Shown piece after piece: positions 1 to 9,541 of a stretch of 64,000 nt of DNA (its first letter is position 1; each line of letters begins with the position of its first letter). Location: contig NZ_JANUFF010000001.1 of assembly GCF_024806495.1 (NCBI RefSeq), positions 248,001 through 312,000 on the forward strand. Reading direction: 5' to 3'. Source of the DNA: Chryseobacterium sp. JUb7 (GTDB lineage Bacteria; Bacteroidota; Bacteroidia; Flavobacteriales; Weeksellaceae). The notes under the pieces were generated by a model. That model saw only the letters and a program-made list of their open reading frames with translations. It searched no databases and was not told the DNA's origin. Made by a program: the position numbers and the translations under genes.

Positions 1-2
1 AA

Positions 3-2627
3 AAGAAAGTATATCAGACGGTTGCTCTTTCGCTGGTTTATATGATTATCGGTTTCTCTTGCTGGATGGTAATTCCTATCCGTGCGAATGCAAACCCGCC
101 AATGAACTTAAATGATCCTGATAACGCCATCGGTATGTTGGACTACTACAACAGAGTACAATATGGAGACTGGCCTACAGTTTACGGGCAAAACTATACT
201 GCTTTCCTTGATGCCAACGGAATTGAAAAAAATGAAGACGGAAGTTTCAAGACTGACAAAACCGGGGAAGTTTACGAAAAAGATGAAAAAACAGGAAAAT
301 ACCTGAAAACAAATGACAGGTTCAACTATGTCTTCAGCAAATCTCAGGTAAGCTTTATGCCGAGAATGTTTAATGAGGATAAAAGTGTAATGGCGAACTA
401 CATTTCAATGTATGGCGCTCCTGATTTTACATTTAATTATGATAACGAGGATGTAGCTGACAATCCTCAGGCTAAACAGATTTTTGAGGAATTAAGAGGT
501 AAATATGAAGATAAGTCAATTACTGCAGCTGATTATCTGAAGGTAAAACCTTACAATCTTATTAAAGTTCAGAGACCTTCTTTAGCTCAGAATATGGATT
601 ATTTCTTCACCTTCCAAAACGGATATTATTTTGTAAGATATCTGATGTGGAACTTTGTAGGAAGACAGAATGATCTTGAAGGAAATATGGAAAGTACAAG
701 AGGTAACTGGGTTTCAGGGTTCTCTTTTATAGATAATACTTTATGGGGAAATCAGGATAAGATGCCTGCAAAATTCCAGAATGAAAGTACTGTGAAGTTC
801 TTCTTCTTACCATTAATTTTAGGATTAATCGGATTTTTCTTCCAGCTGAACAGAGACTTCGGCAGATTTTATGCCTTATTATCACTATTTGTTTTAACGA
901 GTGTAGGAATTGTTTTCTATACAGGGGTGAAACCTTTCGAGCCAAGAGAAAGAGATTATGCAATGGTAGGTTCATTCTATGCTTTTGCGATATGGATCGG
1001 TTTGGGAGCAGGAGCTATTTTATGGTTTCTTCAGTCAAAAGTAAAATCAAACGCAGCAAATATTGTTGCCGGAGTTGTTTTACTTGGAGTTCCTTTCATG
1101 ATGGGCTTCCAGAATTATAATGTACACGACAGAAGCAACAGATATACGGCTTATGACTATGCATATTCAATGTTGAAATCATTACCAAAAGATGATATTC
1201 TTTTTGTATATGGTGATAACGATACCTATCCGGTTTGGGCAATTCAGGAGACTGAAAGATTCAGAGATGACGTGAAAGTAGTTAACTTTACGCTGGCCTC
1301 AACTCCTTGGAATATTGATCAGGTAAAGAGAAAAACGTATAATGCGAACGCAATTCCAAGTCAGTTAAATCATGATGATTACAGAGATGGGGTAAACGAC
1401 CAGATCTATATGATGAAAAAAGATGACTGGGAAGGAGTTTTCTCTATGTTAAAAGAACAGGGAGCTCCTGAAACTGAATTTGCTGAGTTCAGAAAATACC
1501 TTACTCAGGATTCTATGACATTAAAAGAAGCGATGAGCTTCATTAAACATAAATCTCCTGCAAAAGACGAGCTTTTAAAGATGTATTTCGGTGAAGAAAA
1601 GTATGAAAAATATAATATCCTTCCGGTAACGAAATTTATCCTTCCTGTCAATAAAGACAATGCTTTAAAAGCAGGAATTATCAGTCAGGCAGAGCTTTCA
1701 AGCACAGTGAACCAGATTATGATTACTTATAAAGGAAATACACTTTTCAAAAATAATCTGATTTTAATGGATCTGTTGGCGAATTTCGACTGGAAAAGAC
1801 CAATCAATTTCTCTTCAGGAGGAATATACGACAGCGAAAATATTTTCTATCTTGACGAATATCTTCAGTTTGACGGTTTCAGTTATAGATTAATTCCTAT
1901 TCATACCCCTCAGACTCCGGATGGTGAGATGGGAAGAGTAGATGCCAATTCATTGTATAATGTTGTTAAAAACTTCAGATGGGGTAATTTTAAAAATCTT
2001 AATGTACATTTTGATGAAACAGCTACTTCGAACATTATGAGCTACAGAAGTTCAGCAAGCAGAGCTGCTGCTGCGTTGGCAACAACGGGACAAAAAGCAA
2101 AAGCAGTAGAATTATTGGATCTTGCAGCAAAAGAAATTCCTGCTGAAAAATATAATGACCCTCGCTCTTTAAGTTCAATGGTTTACGGATATATCGTAGC
2201 AGGACAGGAGCAGAAAGGTCTTCAGTTGGCGGAAGTTCTTAAAAAAGGAATTTTTGAAGAATATGACTATTACGCAGGCCTTACAAGAGAAGAACAAAAC
2301 TATCTGAAGAGACAGATGAGATCCAAGCCAATGGAATACTCTCTGGTAGTTTCAGCTGTTACAGATGCTTACAAGAGACTGGGACAAAATGATAAAGCAT
2401 ATGCTTATCTTGTAAAATCCATTGAGCCGATTGATAAAAAGTTCAATGTCTTTATAAAAGATCTTCAGCAGATGGGCAAGGATAAAGCCATGAAGGAATC
2501 TGAAAACGTTCAGAAGATCACACCATTCTACCAATATTTATTTGATATTATGGCGCCTTTTGATTCTACTTATTCGAAAGAAAAAGAAAGCCAGATTACC
2601 AATGCGATTATCAACGCAACAAAATAA
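3..2627 (+). CDS. DUF2723 family membrane protein, 3' part (5' truncated by window)
   Basis: The reading frame is open from base 3 through the window edge, so the N-terminus is missing; the first internal ATG (position 42) is not a believable start. What remains is about 875 residues. About four hydrophobic helices are visible (near residues 245-365 counted from the internal ATG), followed by a long soluble domain with GDNDTYPVWAIQE and a helical, TPR-like C-terminus. This matches Bacteroidota DUF2723 proteins, which resemble GT-C/O-mannosyltransferase-like integral membrane proteins and are usually over 1000 residues long. Family knowledge suggests a role in glycan transfer at the cell envelope, but the substrate is unknown. 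It ends just before a strong terminator. Confidence 0.8.
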   Translation, partial: KKVYQTVALSLVYMIIGFSCWMVIPIRANANPPMNLNDPDNAIGMLDYYNRVQYGDWPTVYGQNYTAFLDANGIEKNEDGSFKTDKTGEVYEKDEKTGKYLKTNDRFNYVFSKSQVSFMPRMFNEDKSVMANYISMYGAPDFTFNYDNEDVADNPQAKQIFEELRGKYEDKSITAADYLKVKPYNLIKVQRPSLAQNMDYFFTFQNGYYFVRYLMWNFVGRQNDLEGNMESTRGNWVSGFSFIDNTLWGNQDKMPAKFQNESTVKFFFLPLILGLIGFFFQLNRDFGRFYALLSLFVLTSVGIVFYTGVKPFEPRERDYAMVGSFYAFAIWIGLGAGAILWFLQSKVKSNAANIVAGVVLLGVPFMMGFQNYNVHDRSNRYTAYDYAYSMLKSLPKDDILFVYGDNDTYPVWAIQETERFRDDVKVVNFTLASTPWNIDQVKRKTYNANAIPSQLNHDDYRDGVNDQIYMMKKDDWEGVFSMLKEQGAPETEFAEFRKYLTQDSMTLKEAMSFIKHKSPAKDELLKMYFGEEKYEKYNILPVTKFILPVNKDNALKAGIISQAELSSTVNQIMITYKGNTLFKNNLILMDLLANFDWKRPINFSSGGIYDSENIFYLDEYLQFDGFSYRLIPIHTPQTPDGEMGRVDANSLYNVVKNFRWGNFKNLNVHFDETATSNIMSYRSSASRAAAALATTGQKAKAVELLDLAAKEIPAEKYNDPRSLSSMVYGYIVAGQEQKGLQLAEVLKKGIFEEYDYYAGLTREEQNYLKRQMRSKPMEYSLVVSAVTDAYKRLGQNDKAYAYLVKSIEPIDKKFNVFIKDLQQMGKDKAMKESENVQKITPFYQYLFDIMAPFDSTYSKEKESQITNAIINATK

Positions 2628-2632
2628 AAATT

Positions 2633-2654
2633 AAACGGAACTTCGGTTCCGTTT
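2633..2654 (+). terminator. Rho-independent terminator with UUCG tetraloop
   Basis: AAACGGAAC / GTTCCGTTT stem closed by a TTCG loop and followed by a T-run, directly after the DUF2723 stop codon. Confidence 0.9.
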
Positions 2655-2659
2655 TTTTA

Positions 2660-2690
2660 TTGGGATTCAAAAATTTTAGAATTATATTTG
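2660..2690 (+). promoter_or_regulatory. Flavobacterial promoter (TTG-N20-TATATTTG)
   Basis: TTG at 2660-2662 and TATATTTG at 2683-2690 fit the Bacteroidota -33/-7 consensus (TTG / TAnnTTTG). The -7 box lies 19 bp upstream of the ATG at 2710, so this gene probably has its own promoter behind the upstream terminator. Confidence 0.6.
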
Positions 2691-2709
2691 TGCAACATAA
2701 ATAGGCACG

Positions 2710-4197
2710 ATGGCTGAAACGAAAAATAACAAAATCCCAATCTATGCTGTAAGTTTTACAGTTCTTTTTAAACTTCTTTTTTTATTAACGCATTATATTC
2801 AGGAAGATGCTTTTATCACCTGGCGTGTTGCTCAAAACCTTTTGGATTACGGAGTAATAGGTTTTAACGGCGATACTAAAATTTCTGCTTCTACTACCCA
2901 TCTGTATGTGTTTGTTTCCTATTTATTTAATCTGGTTTTTGGAAAAGAACATTTTATAGAACCTATTCTTATTTTCAATTCAATTCTTTTTACCATAGGA
3001 ACACTGTTTTTATCTCATTTGGTATTAAAAAATCCATGGCATAAAGCTATTTTTATATTTTTAATCGGAATTTTACCGCCGGCTATTAAAATTTCTATTT
3101 TAGGAATGGAATACGGAATTCTTTTCTTTTTAGAAATGGCCTTGCTGTATTATGGCTTTAAAAAAGAAAAAAAATGGGCATTCATCCTATTGCCGATACT
3201 TATATTATTCACAAGGATAGACACGGTTATTTTCCTTGGTATCGTATTTTTAGTTGACCTGTTCTGGACAAAGAAAATCAAATGGAATTATATTATCGGA
3301 GGAATTTTGGCTGTTTTATTTACCGTTTCTTTCAACTGGTTATACTTTGGGGAACTTGTTAATAATACAATTGTTGCTAAAAAACTTTTGTATGATCACA
3401 ATTTTACATTCATGCAAAGCCTGGAATATTTCGGGGTCAACTTTGGGAATTTCTGGGGAATGCTGAAGCTTCCGGGAGATTTTAATCCTTTAACAGTACT
3501 TTTGTTAATTTTTGAATTGCTTTGTTTCATTTATTTAATCAGACAACGCGAAAAGAGGAATTATTTCTTATGGATGATCTTTATGTTCGGATGGGTAAAA
3601 CAATTGATTTTCCTTTCGCAGAAAAGTCTTTTTGACTGGTATTACTGGGTTCCGCAATTACTGCTTTTTGTTCCTGTTTTAATTTTTATTTTAGAACAGA
3701 AAGAAAAAAGAAATCTTTGGCTGTCTTTGCTGATTGTATTTTATATTGCTCCAATGCTGGCTTTCCAGACCGTACATTCTATAGCAACCGGAAATGGTGA
3801 ATGGAATTACAGAAGAACAATCGGACTGTTTTTGAATCAATATGAAAAAGATAAAAAACAATGGATCCTGTTGGAGCCTGCAGGTTATGTTCCTTACTTT
3901 TCAGGATTGAAAACGATCGATGAAGTAGGCTTGGTTGATAAAGAAGTTCAGTCAGAAATCGCAAGGGATAAGACAAATTACTGGGTGAATACCGTTAAAA
4001 AGAGAAAACCTAAATATCTTCTTTCTTACGATGATCTGTTCGAAAGAAAGGATGCAGAATATTATAAAGTTCATTACAAGTTACTGAAAGAATTCCGTGT
4101 AAAAGATCATCTGAAAAGTAACAATAAAATTTTAGAAAAAATCTATATTTTAAAACCTTCAGGAACGGATTATAACTTGTATGAACGGATTGATTAA
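2710..4197 (+). CDS. GT-C-fold-like membrane glycosyltransferase, putative
   Basis: 495-residue polytopic protein with roughly ten hydrophobic helices spread over residues 10-370 and a soluble C-terminal part. The first extracytoplasmic loop carries EDAFITWRVAQNLL (from about residue 32). This resembles the acidic 'DDAFIT(Y/F)R-ARNL' motif of GT-C glycosyltransferases that use lipid-linked sugars. Substrate and acceptor cannot be told from sequence. It follows the DUF2723 gene but is separated from it by a terminator and has its own promoter, so the two share a theme (envelope glycans) rather than a transcript. The GT-C assignment is inference from motif and topology. Confidence 0.55.
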   Translation: MAETKNNKIPIYAVSFTVLFKLLFLLTHYIQEDAFITWRVAQNLLDYGVIGFNGDTKISASTTHLYVFVSYLFNLVFGKEHFIEPILIFNSILFTIGTLFLSHLVLKNPWHKAIFIFLIGILPPAIKISILGMEYGILFFLEMALLYYGFKKEKKWAFILLPILILFTRIDTVIFLGIVFLVDLFWTKKIKWNYIIGGILAVLFTVSFNWLYFGELVNNTIVAKKLLYDHNFTFMQSLEYFGVNFGNFWGMLKLPGDFNPLTVLLLIFELLCFIYLIRQREKRNYFLWMIFMFGWVKQLIFLSQKSLFDWYYWVPQLLLFVPVLIFILEQKEKRNLWLSLLIVFYIAPMLAFQTVHSIATGNGEWNYRRTIGLFLNQYEKDKKQWILLEPAGYVPYFSGLKTIDEVGLVDKEVQSEIARDKTNYWVNTVKKRKPKYLLSYDDLFERKDAEYYKVHYKLLKEFRVKDHLKSNNKILEKIYILKPSGTDYNLYERID

Positions 4198-4308
4198 TTA
4201 CGCCGAAAGATGGAATCAGGAGGTTGGAAGTTTACAATTTTGCGTATATTTTTCTAGCTGAATAAATATAAGATAAAGACTCTCAAACTCTAAAATAAAC
4301 TCATAAAA

Positions 4309-4833
4309 ATGAAATACTGTGCTTTTCTTCGTGGAGTCAATGTAAAAGGAACTAATATGAAAATGGCTGATGTCTGTCAGGTTTTCAAAGATGCCGGTAT
4401 GGAGAATGTAGCGTCGGTTCTGGCTTCCGGAAACATTGTTTTTTCATCGGGTAAAACTACGGACGAATTAAAACAAATCCTTGAGAAAGCAATGTCAGAG
4501 CATTTTTCTTATGAAGCTTTCATATTTATAAAATCCCAGCAAGAAATAGAAAACTTTTGGAGCTCAAATCCTTTTGAAAAAAATGAAGATCTTCATTCCT
4601 ATACATTTGTGGGAAATGAAGGAATTGAAAATATTTTGATGCAGGAATTCGAGAATGCTACAAAAACAGAAAATGAAGACGCAAAAATTGTGAATAATAT
4701 TTTCTATTGGCAAGTTCCGAAGGGAAATACATTAGATTCTACTTTTGGGAAAATTTTAGGTAAAAAAAGCCTGAAAGACCAGTTTACAAGCAGAAATATC
4801 AATACGTTTGAGAAGATTCTAAAGAAAATTTAA
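4309..4833 (+). CDS. DUF1697 domain-containing protein
   Basis: 174 residues beginning MKYCAFLRGVNVKGTNMKMA, the typical DUF1697 start (FLRGINVGG-x-x-x-MA). Next come ASGNIVFSS and a C-terminal TSRNINTFEKI, both characteristic of this small soluble family. The family is widespread and has no established biochemical role. No signal peptide. The gene stands alone between a 110-bp promoter region and a palindromic repeat. Confidence 0.9.
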   Translation: MKYCAFLRGVNVKGTNMKMADVCQVFKDAGMENVASVLASGNIVFSSGKTTDELKQILEKAMSEHFSYEAFIFIKSQQEIENFWSSNPFEKNEDLHSYTFVGNEGIENILMQEFENATKTENEDAKIVNNIFYWQVPKGNTLDSTFGKILGKKSLKDQFTSRNINTFEKILKKI

Positions 4834-4856
4834 ATTAAATTTTATACGAAACAGAG

Positions 4857-4944
4857 ATGCTTCGACAGGCTCAGCATGACAATGTTATCAATATACTACA
4901 AAGTAGTTAGTATTAACGATGTCATACAGAGTCTGTCGAAGTAT
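4857..4944. repeat. Imperfect palindromic REP-like element, family A
   Basis: Left arm 4857-4881 contains CTTCGACAGGCTCAG. Right arm 4920-4944 is its reverse complement with 4 mismatches in 25. The 38-nt spacer is AT-rich. A second, more degenerate copy with the same core lies at 44027-44115. It sits between the DUF1697 gene and kdsA and codes for nothing. Confidence 0.75.
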
Positions 4945-5076
4945 TTTTAATAAACAGGATTTAAATAAAATCCAAAAGACTATAACTATCGTAACAATAC
5001 TCATCAAAGCCATTAAATAATTTCCAATTCTAAAACTTTATAAGTATTTTTACTGAACTTTTAATTTACAATAAAA

Positions 5077-5886
5077 ATGATTCAATATTTAGATAATATT
5101 CACCACAAAGACTCAAAAAACTTTTTCTTAATCGCAGGACCTTGTATTATTGAGGGCGAAGATATGGCATTGAGAATTGCTGAAAAAGTAATTGAACTGA
5201 CCAACAAATACAATATTCCGTATATTTTCAAAGGAAGTTTCAAAAAAGCTAACAGAAGCAGAGTAGATTCTTTCACAACAATTGGTGAAGAAAAATCTTT
5301 GGAAATTCTGAAAAAAGTAGGGGAGACTTTTAACATTCCTACCACTACAGATATTCATGAGAACGAACATGCTGCTTTGGCTGCTCAGTATGTTGATGTA
5401 TTGCAAATTCCTGCCTTTTTAGTACGACAGACTGACCTTTTGGTGGCTGCGGCTCAAACAGGAAAATGTGTAACCTTGAAAAAAGGGCAGTTCCTTTCTC
5501 CGGAATCGATGAAATTTGCGGTTCAGAAAATTACAGATTCTGAAAATCAAAAAGTGGCGATTATTGAAAGAGGAAATTCTTTTGGTTATACCGATTTAAT
5601 TGTTGATTACAGAGGAATTCCTACGATGAGAGAGTACGCTCCGGTAATTCTGGATGTTACACACTCATTACAACAGCCGAATCAAAGCTCAGGAGTGACA
5701 GGAGGAAGACCGGATCTAATTGAAACGGTAGCAAAAGCAGGCATCGCTGTTGGTGCAGACGGTATTTTTATCGAAACGCATCCAACGCCTGAAACAGCAT
5801 TATCCGATGGCGCCAATATGTTAAGACTTGATTTATTGGAAGATTTATTGCAAAAACTGACAAGAGTCAGAGAAGCCATTCTATAA
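5077..5886 (+). CDS. kdsA: 3-deoxy-8-phosphooctulonate (Kdo-8-P) synthase
   Basis: 269 residues, the usual KdsA length. It condenses phosphoenolpyruvate with arabinose-5-phosphate to give Kdo-8-phosphate (EC 2.5.1.55) in the cytoplasm, the first committed step of Kdo synthesis for LPS. Visible family motifs are GPCIIEG (residues 21-27), the phosphate/PEP-binding region ending KKANRSR, DVTHSLQQP, and the C-terminal FIETHPTPETALSDG. The start ATG at 5077 is close to the usual family N-terminus. No other Kdo gene is adjacent. Confidence 0.97.
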   Translation: MIQYLDNIHHKDSKNFFLIAGPCIIEGEDMALRIAEKVIELTNKYNIPYIFKGSFKKANRSRVDSFTTIGEEKSLEILKKVGETFNIPTTTDIHENEHAALAAQYVDVLQIPAFLVRQTDLLVAAAQTGKCVTLKKGQFLSPESMKFAVQKITDSENQKVAIIERGNSFGYTDLIVDYRGIPTMREYAPVILDVTHSLQQPNQSSGVTGGRPDLIETVAKAGIAVGADGIFIETHPTPETALSDGANMLRLDLLEDLLQKLTRVREAIL

Positions 5887-6087
5887 TTTTTAAGCAGATC
5901 ATCAATAAGACCTATTTAAATTTCTATTTAATATCATCAGATAATTTTTATAACTTTTTTCTTATTTCTTAAGGAATGCACAAAAGTTATGAAATACAAT
6001 GAAATCATTTTAATAAATGTTAAATAAAGTTTAAATAAGTTAAAATAAAATGTATATATTCACGTTTGAAATTTTAAAACATTTCTT

Positions 6088-8307
6088 TTGAAAAAACTAG
6101 TTTTACCGCTGAGCCTTATGGTTCCCATGTTAGTGTTCTCTCAGACCAAAAAGAAAGACACGACAAAAGTCACCGATATTGAGGAAGTTGTTTTCCAGAA
6201 AAAAATAGTAGGAAAAACAACAGATCTTACCAATGTGAAAATTTCTGCAAAAGATGCAAAAAATGCAGCAACTATTTCAGGAGGTATTGAAGGTGTTCTT
6301 AAAACTCTTCCCTCTGTAAACTCAAATACTGAGCTTTCTTCACAATATATGGTGCGTGGTGGAAACTACGATGAAAACCTTATCTACATTAATGATATCG
6401 AAATATACAGGCCTTTCCTGATCAGAAACTCTCAACAGGAGGGGATGAGTATTATCAATCCTGACATGGTATCTACAGTCAATTTCTCCGCAGGAGGTTT
6501 TGAACCGAGATATGGGGATAAAATGTCTTCTGCATTAAATATCTATTACCGCGAGCCTGAAAAATTTGAGCTTTCGGGGGAAGGAAGTTTGATAGGCGGA
6601 AGATTGACGACCGGTTTTGCCGGTGGAAAAACAGTTGATGACAAAAAAAGATTTACGGCACTATTCTCAGGAAGGTATAGAAATACCAATCTGGTTCTTA
6701 ATACTTTAAAAGAAGATACCAACTTTAATCCTACCTATTGGGATTTTCAGACGTATTTAAATTATCATATCAGTCCTAAATTTTCACTTTCGTTCATCGG
6801 ATATTATTCCAAGAATGATTATGAAATGATTCCTAAAAGTCAGAGTGTAGATTTCGGAAGTCTTCAAAGACCTCTTAATCTTACTGTCTTTTATAATGGA
6901 AAGGAGGATGATAAGTATAAAAACATGATGGGAACTTTCTCCATGAATTATAAACCTTCAGATAAGTGGAGATTTACATTAGACAGCTTTTCCTATCAGA
7001 ACCGAGAAAGAGAATATTATTCAATTGCCTCGGCTTATATTTTACAGACTTTTGACCCTATTACGGGAGCTCCAATCACTTCTTATGATACAGGAGGACA
7101 GATTGAACATGCCAGAAATGATCTATTTGTAAGAACTTACGGAACCCAGTTCAGAGCCCGTTTTTCACCTGATGTGAATACCGATATCGAAGTAGGTTTT
7201 AAGTATGAGAAAGAAAATTTAAAAGATCTTACCAACGAGTGGAAACTTAAAGATTCTGCGGGCTACAGCATGCCAAGACCAATTGATGATCCTAGATTCG
7301 GAACACCTGGAGATCTTGATCTTTTATATCATATTTCTGGAAACAATCATATCGAACCAACAAGAATGTCGGCTTACGCGCAGTATTCTAAAAAGTTTTT
7401 CTGGGGAACCAACAAAGTATTTGTGAATGCCGGAGCCAGAGTTTCAAACTGGAGTTTCAATAAAGAAACTATTTTCTCACCGAGATTTCAGGTTGCGGTG
7501 AAGCCGGATTGGGATACAGATATGCTATTCAAGCTTTCCGGAGGAGTATATTATCAATCTCCTTTCTATAAAGAAATTAAAGATCTTGAAGGTAATTTTA
7601 ACCAGAATATTAAATCTCAGCGTTCTTTGCAGATGATTTTGGCTAATGATTACGAATTCGAGATGTATGACCGACCGTTTAAATTGACTACGGAAGCCTA
7701 CTATAAAAAGATGGATGATCTGATTCCATATTATATGGATAATGTCAGAATCCGTTATTCAGGTCAAAATAACGCTTCTGGATATGCTTACGGACTTGAT
7801 ACAAGATTATACGGAGAATTTGTTCCCGGAATAGATTCCTGGCTATCTGCAAGTTACGCGAGGGTTTATGAAAATATTGACGGAAGAGGAGATATTCCAA
7901 GACCTACAGATCAGAGGTTCAGATTTGCTATGTTTTACCAGGATTATATGCCGGCTTTCCCCCAGATGCGTGTCAATTTAACTTTAGTGTATGCGATGGG
8001 ATTGCCTACAGGAGCACCGGTTCTTACCGATCCTTATCAATATCAGAAAACACTGCCTTCCTATAAAAGGGTGGATTTAGGTCTTTCCTATGCATTCATA
8101 GATCCTAAAGAAAAAAATAAGGCCTATGGTTTTTGGGGCAATTTTGATGAATTAACTCTTGGAGTTCAGGTTTTCAATGCATTTAATATTAGAAATACCG
8201 TTGCTAATCAATGGATCACTGATGCGAATACCAATTTGATGTATCCGGTTCCGGTTCGATTGACAGGGCGTTTCTTCAATGTGAAATTAGAGTTTAAAAT
8301 TAAATAA
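6088..8307 (+). CDS. TonB-dependent receptor plug domain-containing protein
   Basis: Outer-membrane TonB-dependent receptor, 739 residues. The best start is a TTG at 6088, because it gives a complete signal peptide (MKKLVLPLSLMVPMLVFSQ); the next ATG at 6118 would cut into it. After a short linker, the plug spans about residues 55-150 (LKTLPSVN, MVRGGNYDENLIYIND). The rest is beta-barrel, ending in a hydrophobic/aromatic strand GRFFNVKLEFKI. Unlike SusC proteins it has no N-terminal carboxypeptidase-regulatory domain. No SusD partner is adjacent, so the substrate (metal chelate, vitamin or other) is unknown. Confidence 0.88.
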   Translation: MKKLVLPLSLMVPMLVFSQTKKKDTTKVTDIEEVVFQKKIVGKTTDLTNVKISAKDAKNAATISGGIEGVLKTLPSVNSNTELSSQYMVRGGNYDENLIYINDIEIYRPFLIRNSQQEGMSIINPDMVSTVNFSAGGFEPRYGDKMSSALNIYYREPEKFELSGEGSLIGGRLTTGFAGGKTVDDKKRFTALFSGRYRNTNLVLNTLKEDTNFNPTYWDFQTYLNYHISPKFSLSFIGYYSKNDYEMIPKSQSVDFGSLQRPLNLTVFYNGKEDDKYKNMMGTFSMNYKPSDKWRFTLDSFSYQNREREYYSIASAYILQTFDPITGAPITSYDTGGQIEHARNDLFVRTYGTQFRARFSPDVNTDIEVGFKYEKENLKDLTNEWKLKDSAGYSMPRPIDDPRFGTPGDLDLLYHISGNNHIEPTRMSAYAQYSKKFFWGTNKVFVNAGARVSNWSFNKETIFSPRFQVAVKPDWDTDMLFKLSGGVYYQSPFYKEIKDLEGNFNQNIKSQRSLQMILANDYEFEMYDRPFKLTTEAYYKKMDDLIPYYMDNVRIRYSGQNNASGYAYGLDTRLYGEFVPGIDSWLSASYARVYENIDGRGDIPRPTDQRFRFAMFYQDYMPAFPQMRVNLTLVYAMGLPTGAPVLTDPYQYQKTLPSYKRVDLGLSYAFIDPKEKNKAYGFWGNFDELTLGVQVFNAFNIRNTVANQWITDANTNLMYPVPVRLTGRFFNVKLEFKIK

Positions 8308-8362
8308 AAAAGTATTATAATTTGTGGGATAGTTTCATTCTGCAGGTTACCATAATAGATAA

Positions 8363-8385
8363 AGCTCCTGAATTTCTCAGGAGCT
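8363..8385 (+). terminator. Terminator hairpin after TonB receptor
   Basis: AGCTCCTGA / TCAGGAGCT perfect 9-bp stem with a 5-nt loop followed by ATTTTATTT, 55 bp beyond the receptor stop codon. Confidence 0.8.
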
Positions 8386-8449
8386 ATTTTATTTCCTAAT
8401 TTTATAACAACAATACAAAATTCTGTAACATCTGTATCAAAGATATTTT

Positions 8450-8457
8450 TAACTTTG
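8450..8457 (+). promoter_or_regulatory. -7 box TAACTTTG immediately upstream of the HYC_CC_PP gene
   Basis: TAACTTTG matches the flavobacterial -7 consensus and ends only 7 bp before the ATG at 8465. The transcript would therefore be leaderless or nearly so. Confidence 0.45.
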
Positions 8458-8464
8458 TCCTGTA

Positions 8465-8842
8465 ATGAAAAAGATTCTGGCCATACTGTTCTCTATTTTC
8501 TACTTCGGTTTTTCTTCCGGAGCAGTTTTTAGCGTTCACTACTGTATGAAGGAATTGGTTTCAGTGAGCCAGAAAGTTGATGATATCTGCAGTAAATGCG
8601 GAGTCAAAACAAAAAAAGACTGCTGTAAAACAGAAATAAAAATTGTAAAAGTTGATGATTCTCAAAAATCTGATTTACTTAAAATTGATTTTTTGCAACA
8701 GATTTCCGGAATTCAAAATCAGGAATTTTTCTTTATAGATAAATCTTTTTCGACTACAAAATTTACCCAGATTCAAATTAACGGTCCTCCGGAAACACGG
8801 TCGGTTCCGATCTTTATCAATCATTGTAATTTTAGAATTTAG
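8465..8842 (+). CDS. HYC_CC_PP family protein (copper-block associated)
   Basis: 125 residues with an N-terminal hydrophobic signal segment. It has the three signatures that name this Bacteroidota family: HYC (residues 25-27), CC (53-54) and PP (108-109), plus an intervening CSKCG pair. The cysteine/histidine content and its place directly before a DUF3347 protein and a multicopper oxidase suggest copper binding in the envelope; that role is inferred from context. It has a TAACTTTG box 7 bp upstream of the start. Confidence 0.85.
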   Translation: MKKILAILFSIFYFGFSSGAVFSVHYCMKELVSVSQKVDDICSKCGVKTKKDCCKTEIKIVKVDDSQKSDLLKIDFLQQISGIQNQEFFFIDKSFSTTKFTQIQINGPPETRSVPIFINHCNFRI

Positions 8843-8945
8843 AATTCGTCAGTCGTTTAATACCGTTATTATTACGGACGACATGTGCTGTCGCATGATG
8901 CGATATTATTTAACAAATTCTTTATTAATTCTAAAATATAAAACA

Positions 8946-9419
8946 ATGAAAAAGTATATCATTACAGCAGTTTTCTCTGTATTCTCAATCATTTCACTTT
9001 CTGCACAATCCAAAAAAGATGCACAGGTTACAAAACTGTATCAAAATTATATCGCTATAAAGTCTGCTTTAGCTTCTGATGATGCGGATAAAACCTCAAA
9101 AGCAGCTACAGAATTTATAAAAACAGCCTCTGCGATTGATGTAAAATCAGTTTCTGAAGGCAATTTAAATATTCTCAGAAAAGATGCCACAGCAATTTCA
9201 GAAGCGAGAAGCATCAATGCTCAGCGAGAGACTTTCTATAACCTTTCGGACAATATGATTGCTTTAACGAAAGAGTTTAAACTTTCTGAAAATCCGATTT
9301 ATGTTCAGTATTGCCCAATGGCAGACGGAAACTGGCTAAGCGACGAGTCAAAAATCGTAAACCCTTATTACGGAAAATCCATGCTTTCTTGTGGAAATGT
9401 AAAGTCAACGATTAAATAA
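8946..9419 (+). CDS. DUF3347 domain-containing periplasmic protein
   Basis: I use the ATG at 8946 (157 residues) because it begins a clean signal peptide (MKKYIITAVFSVFSIISLSAQ). A longer frame from 8883 adds an implausible N-terminus that overlaps intergenic sequence. The mature part is helical. It ends with the DUF3347 signature YCPMADGNWLS and SMLSCG, two Cys/Met clusters likely to bind copper. DUF3347 domains occur next to, or fused to, copper-efflux and multicopper oxidase proteins, as here. Probably a periplasmic copper carrier or sensor-like protein (inference). Confidence 0.82.
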   Translation: MKKYIITAVFSVFSIISLSAQSKKDAQVTKLYQNYIAIKSALASDDADKTSKAATEFIKTASAIDVKSVSEGNLNILRKDATAISEARSINAQRETFYNLSDNMIALTKEFKLSENPIYVQYCPMADGNWLSDESKIVNPYYGKSMLSCGNVKSTIK

Positions 9420-9541
9420 TCTAGGATAAAAGAATAAGCATATTCTATTTCAAATTCATAAGTTATATAGTTTTATTAGAATTAATTTTAATTTTTCAAG
9501 AATAATCTAAACTATACAACTTAAAAAAACTTCGGAATATT

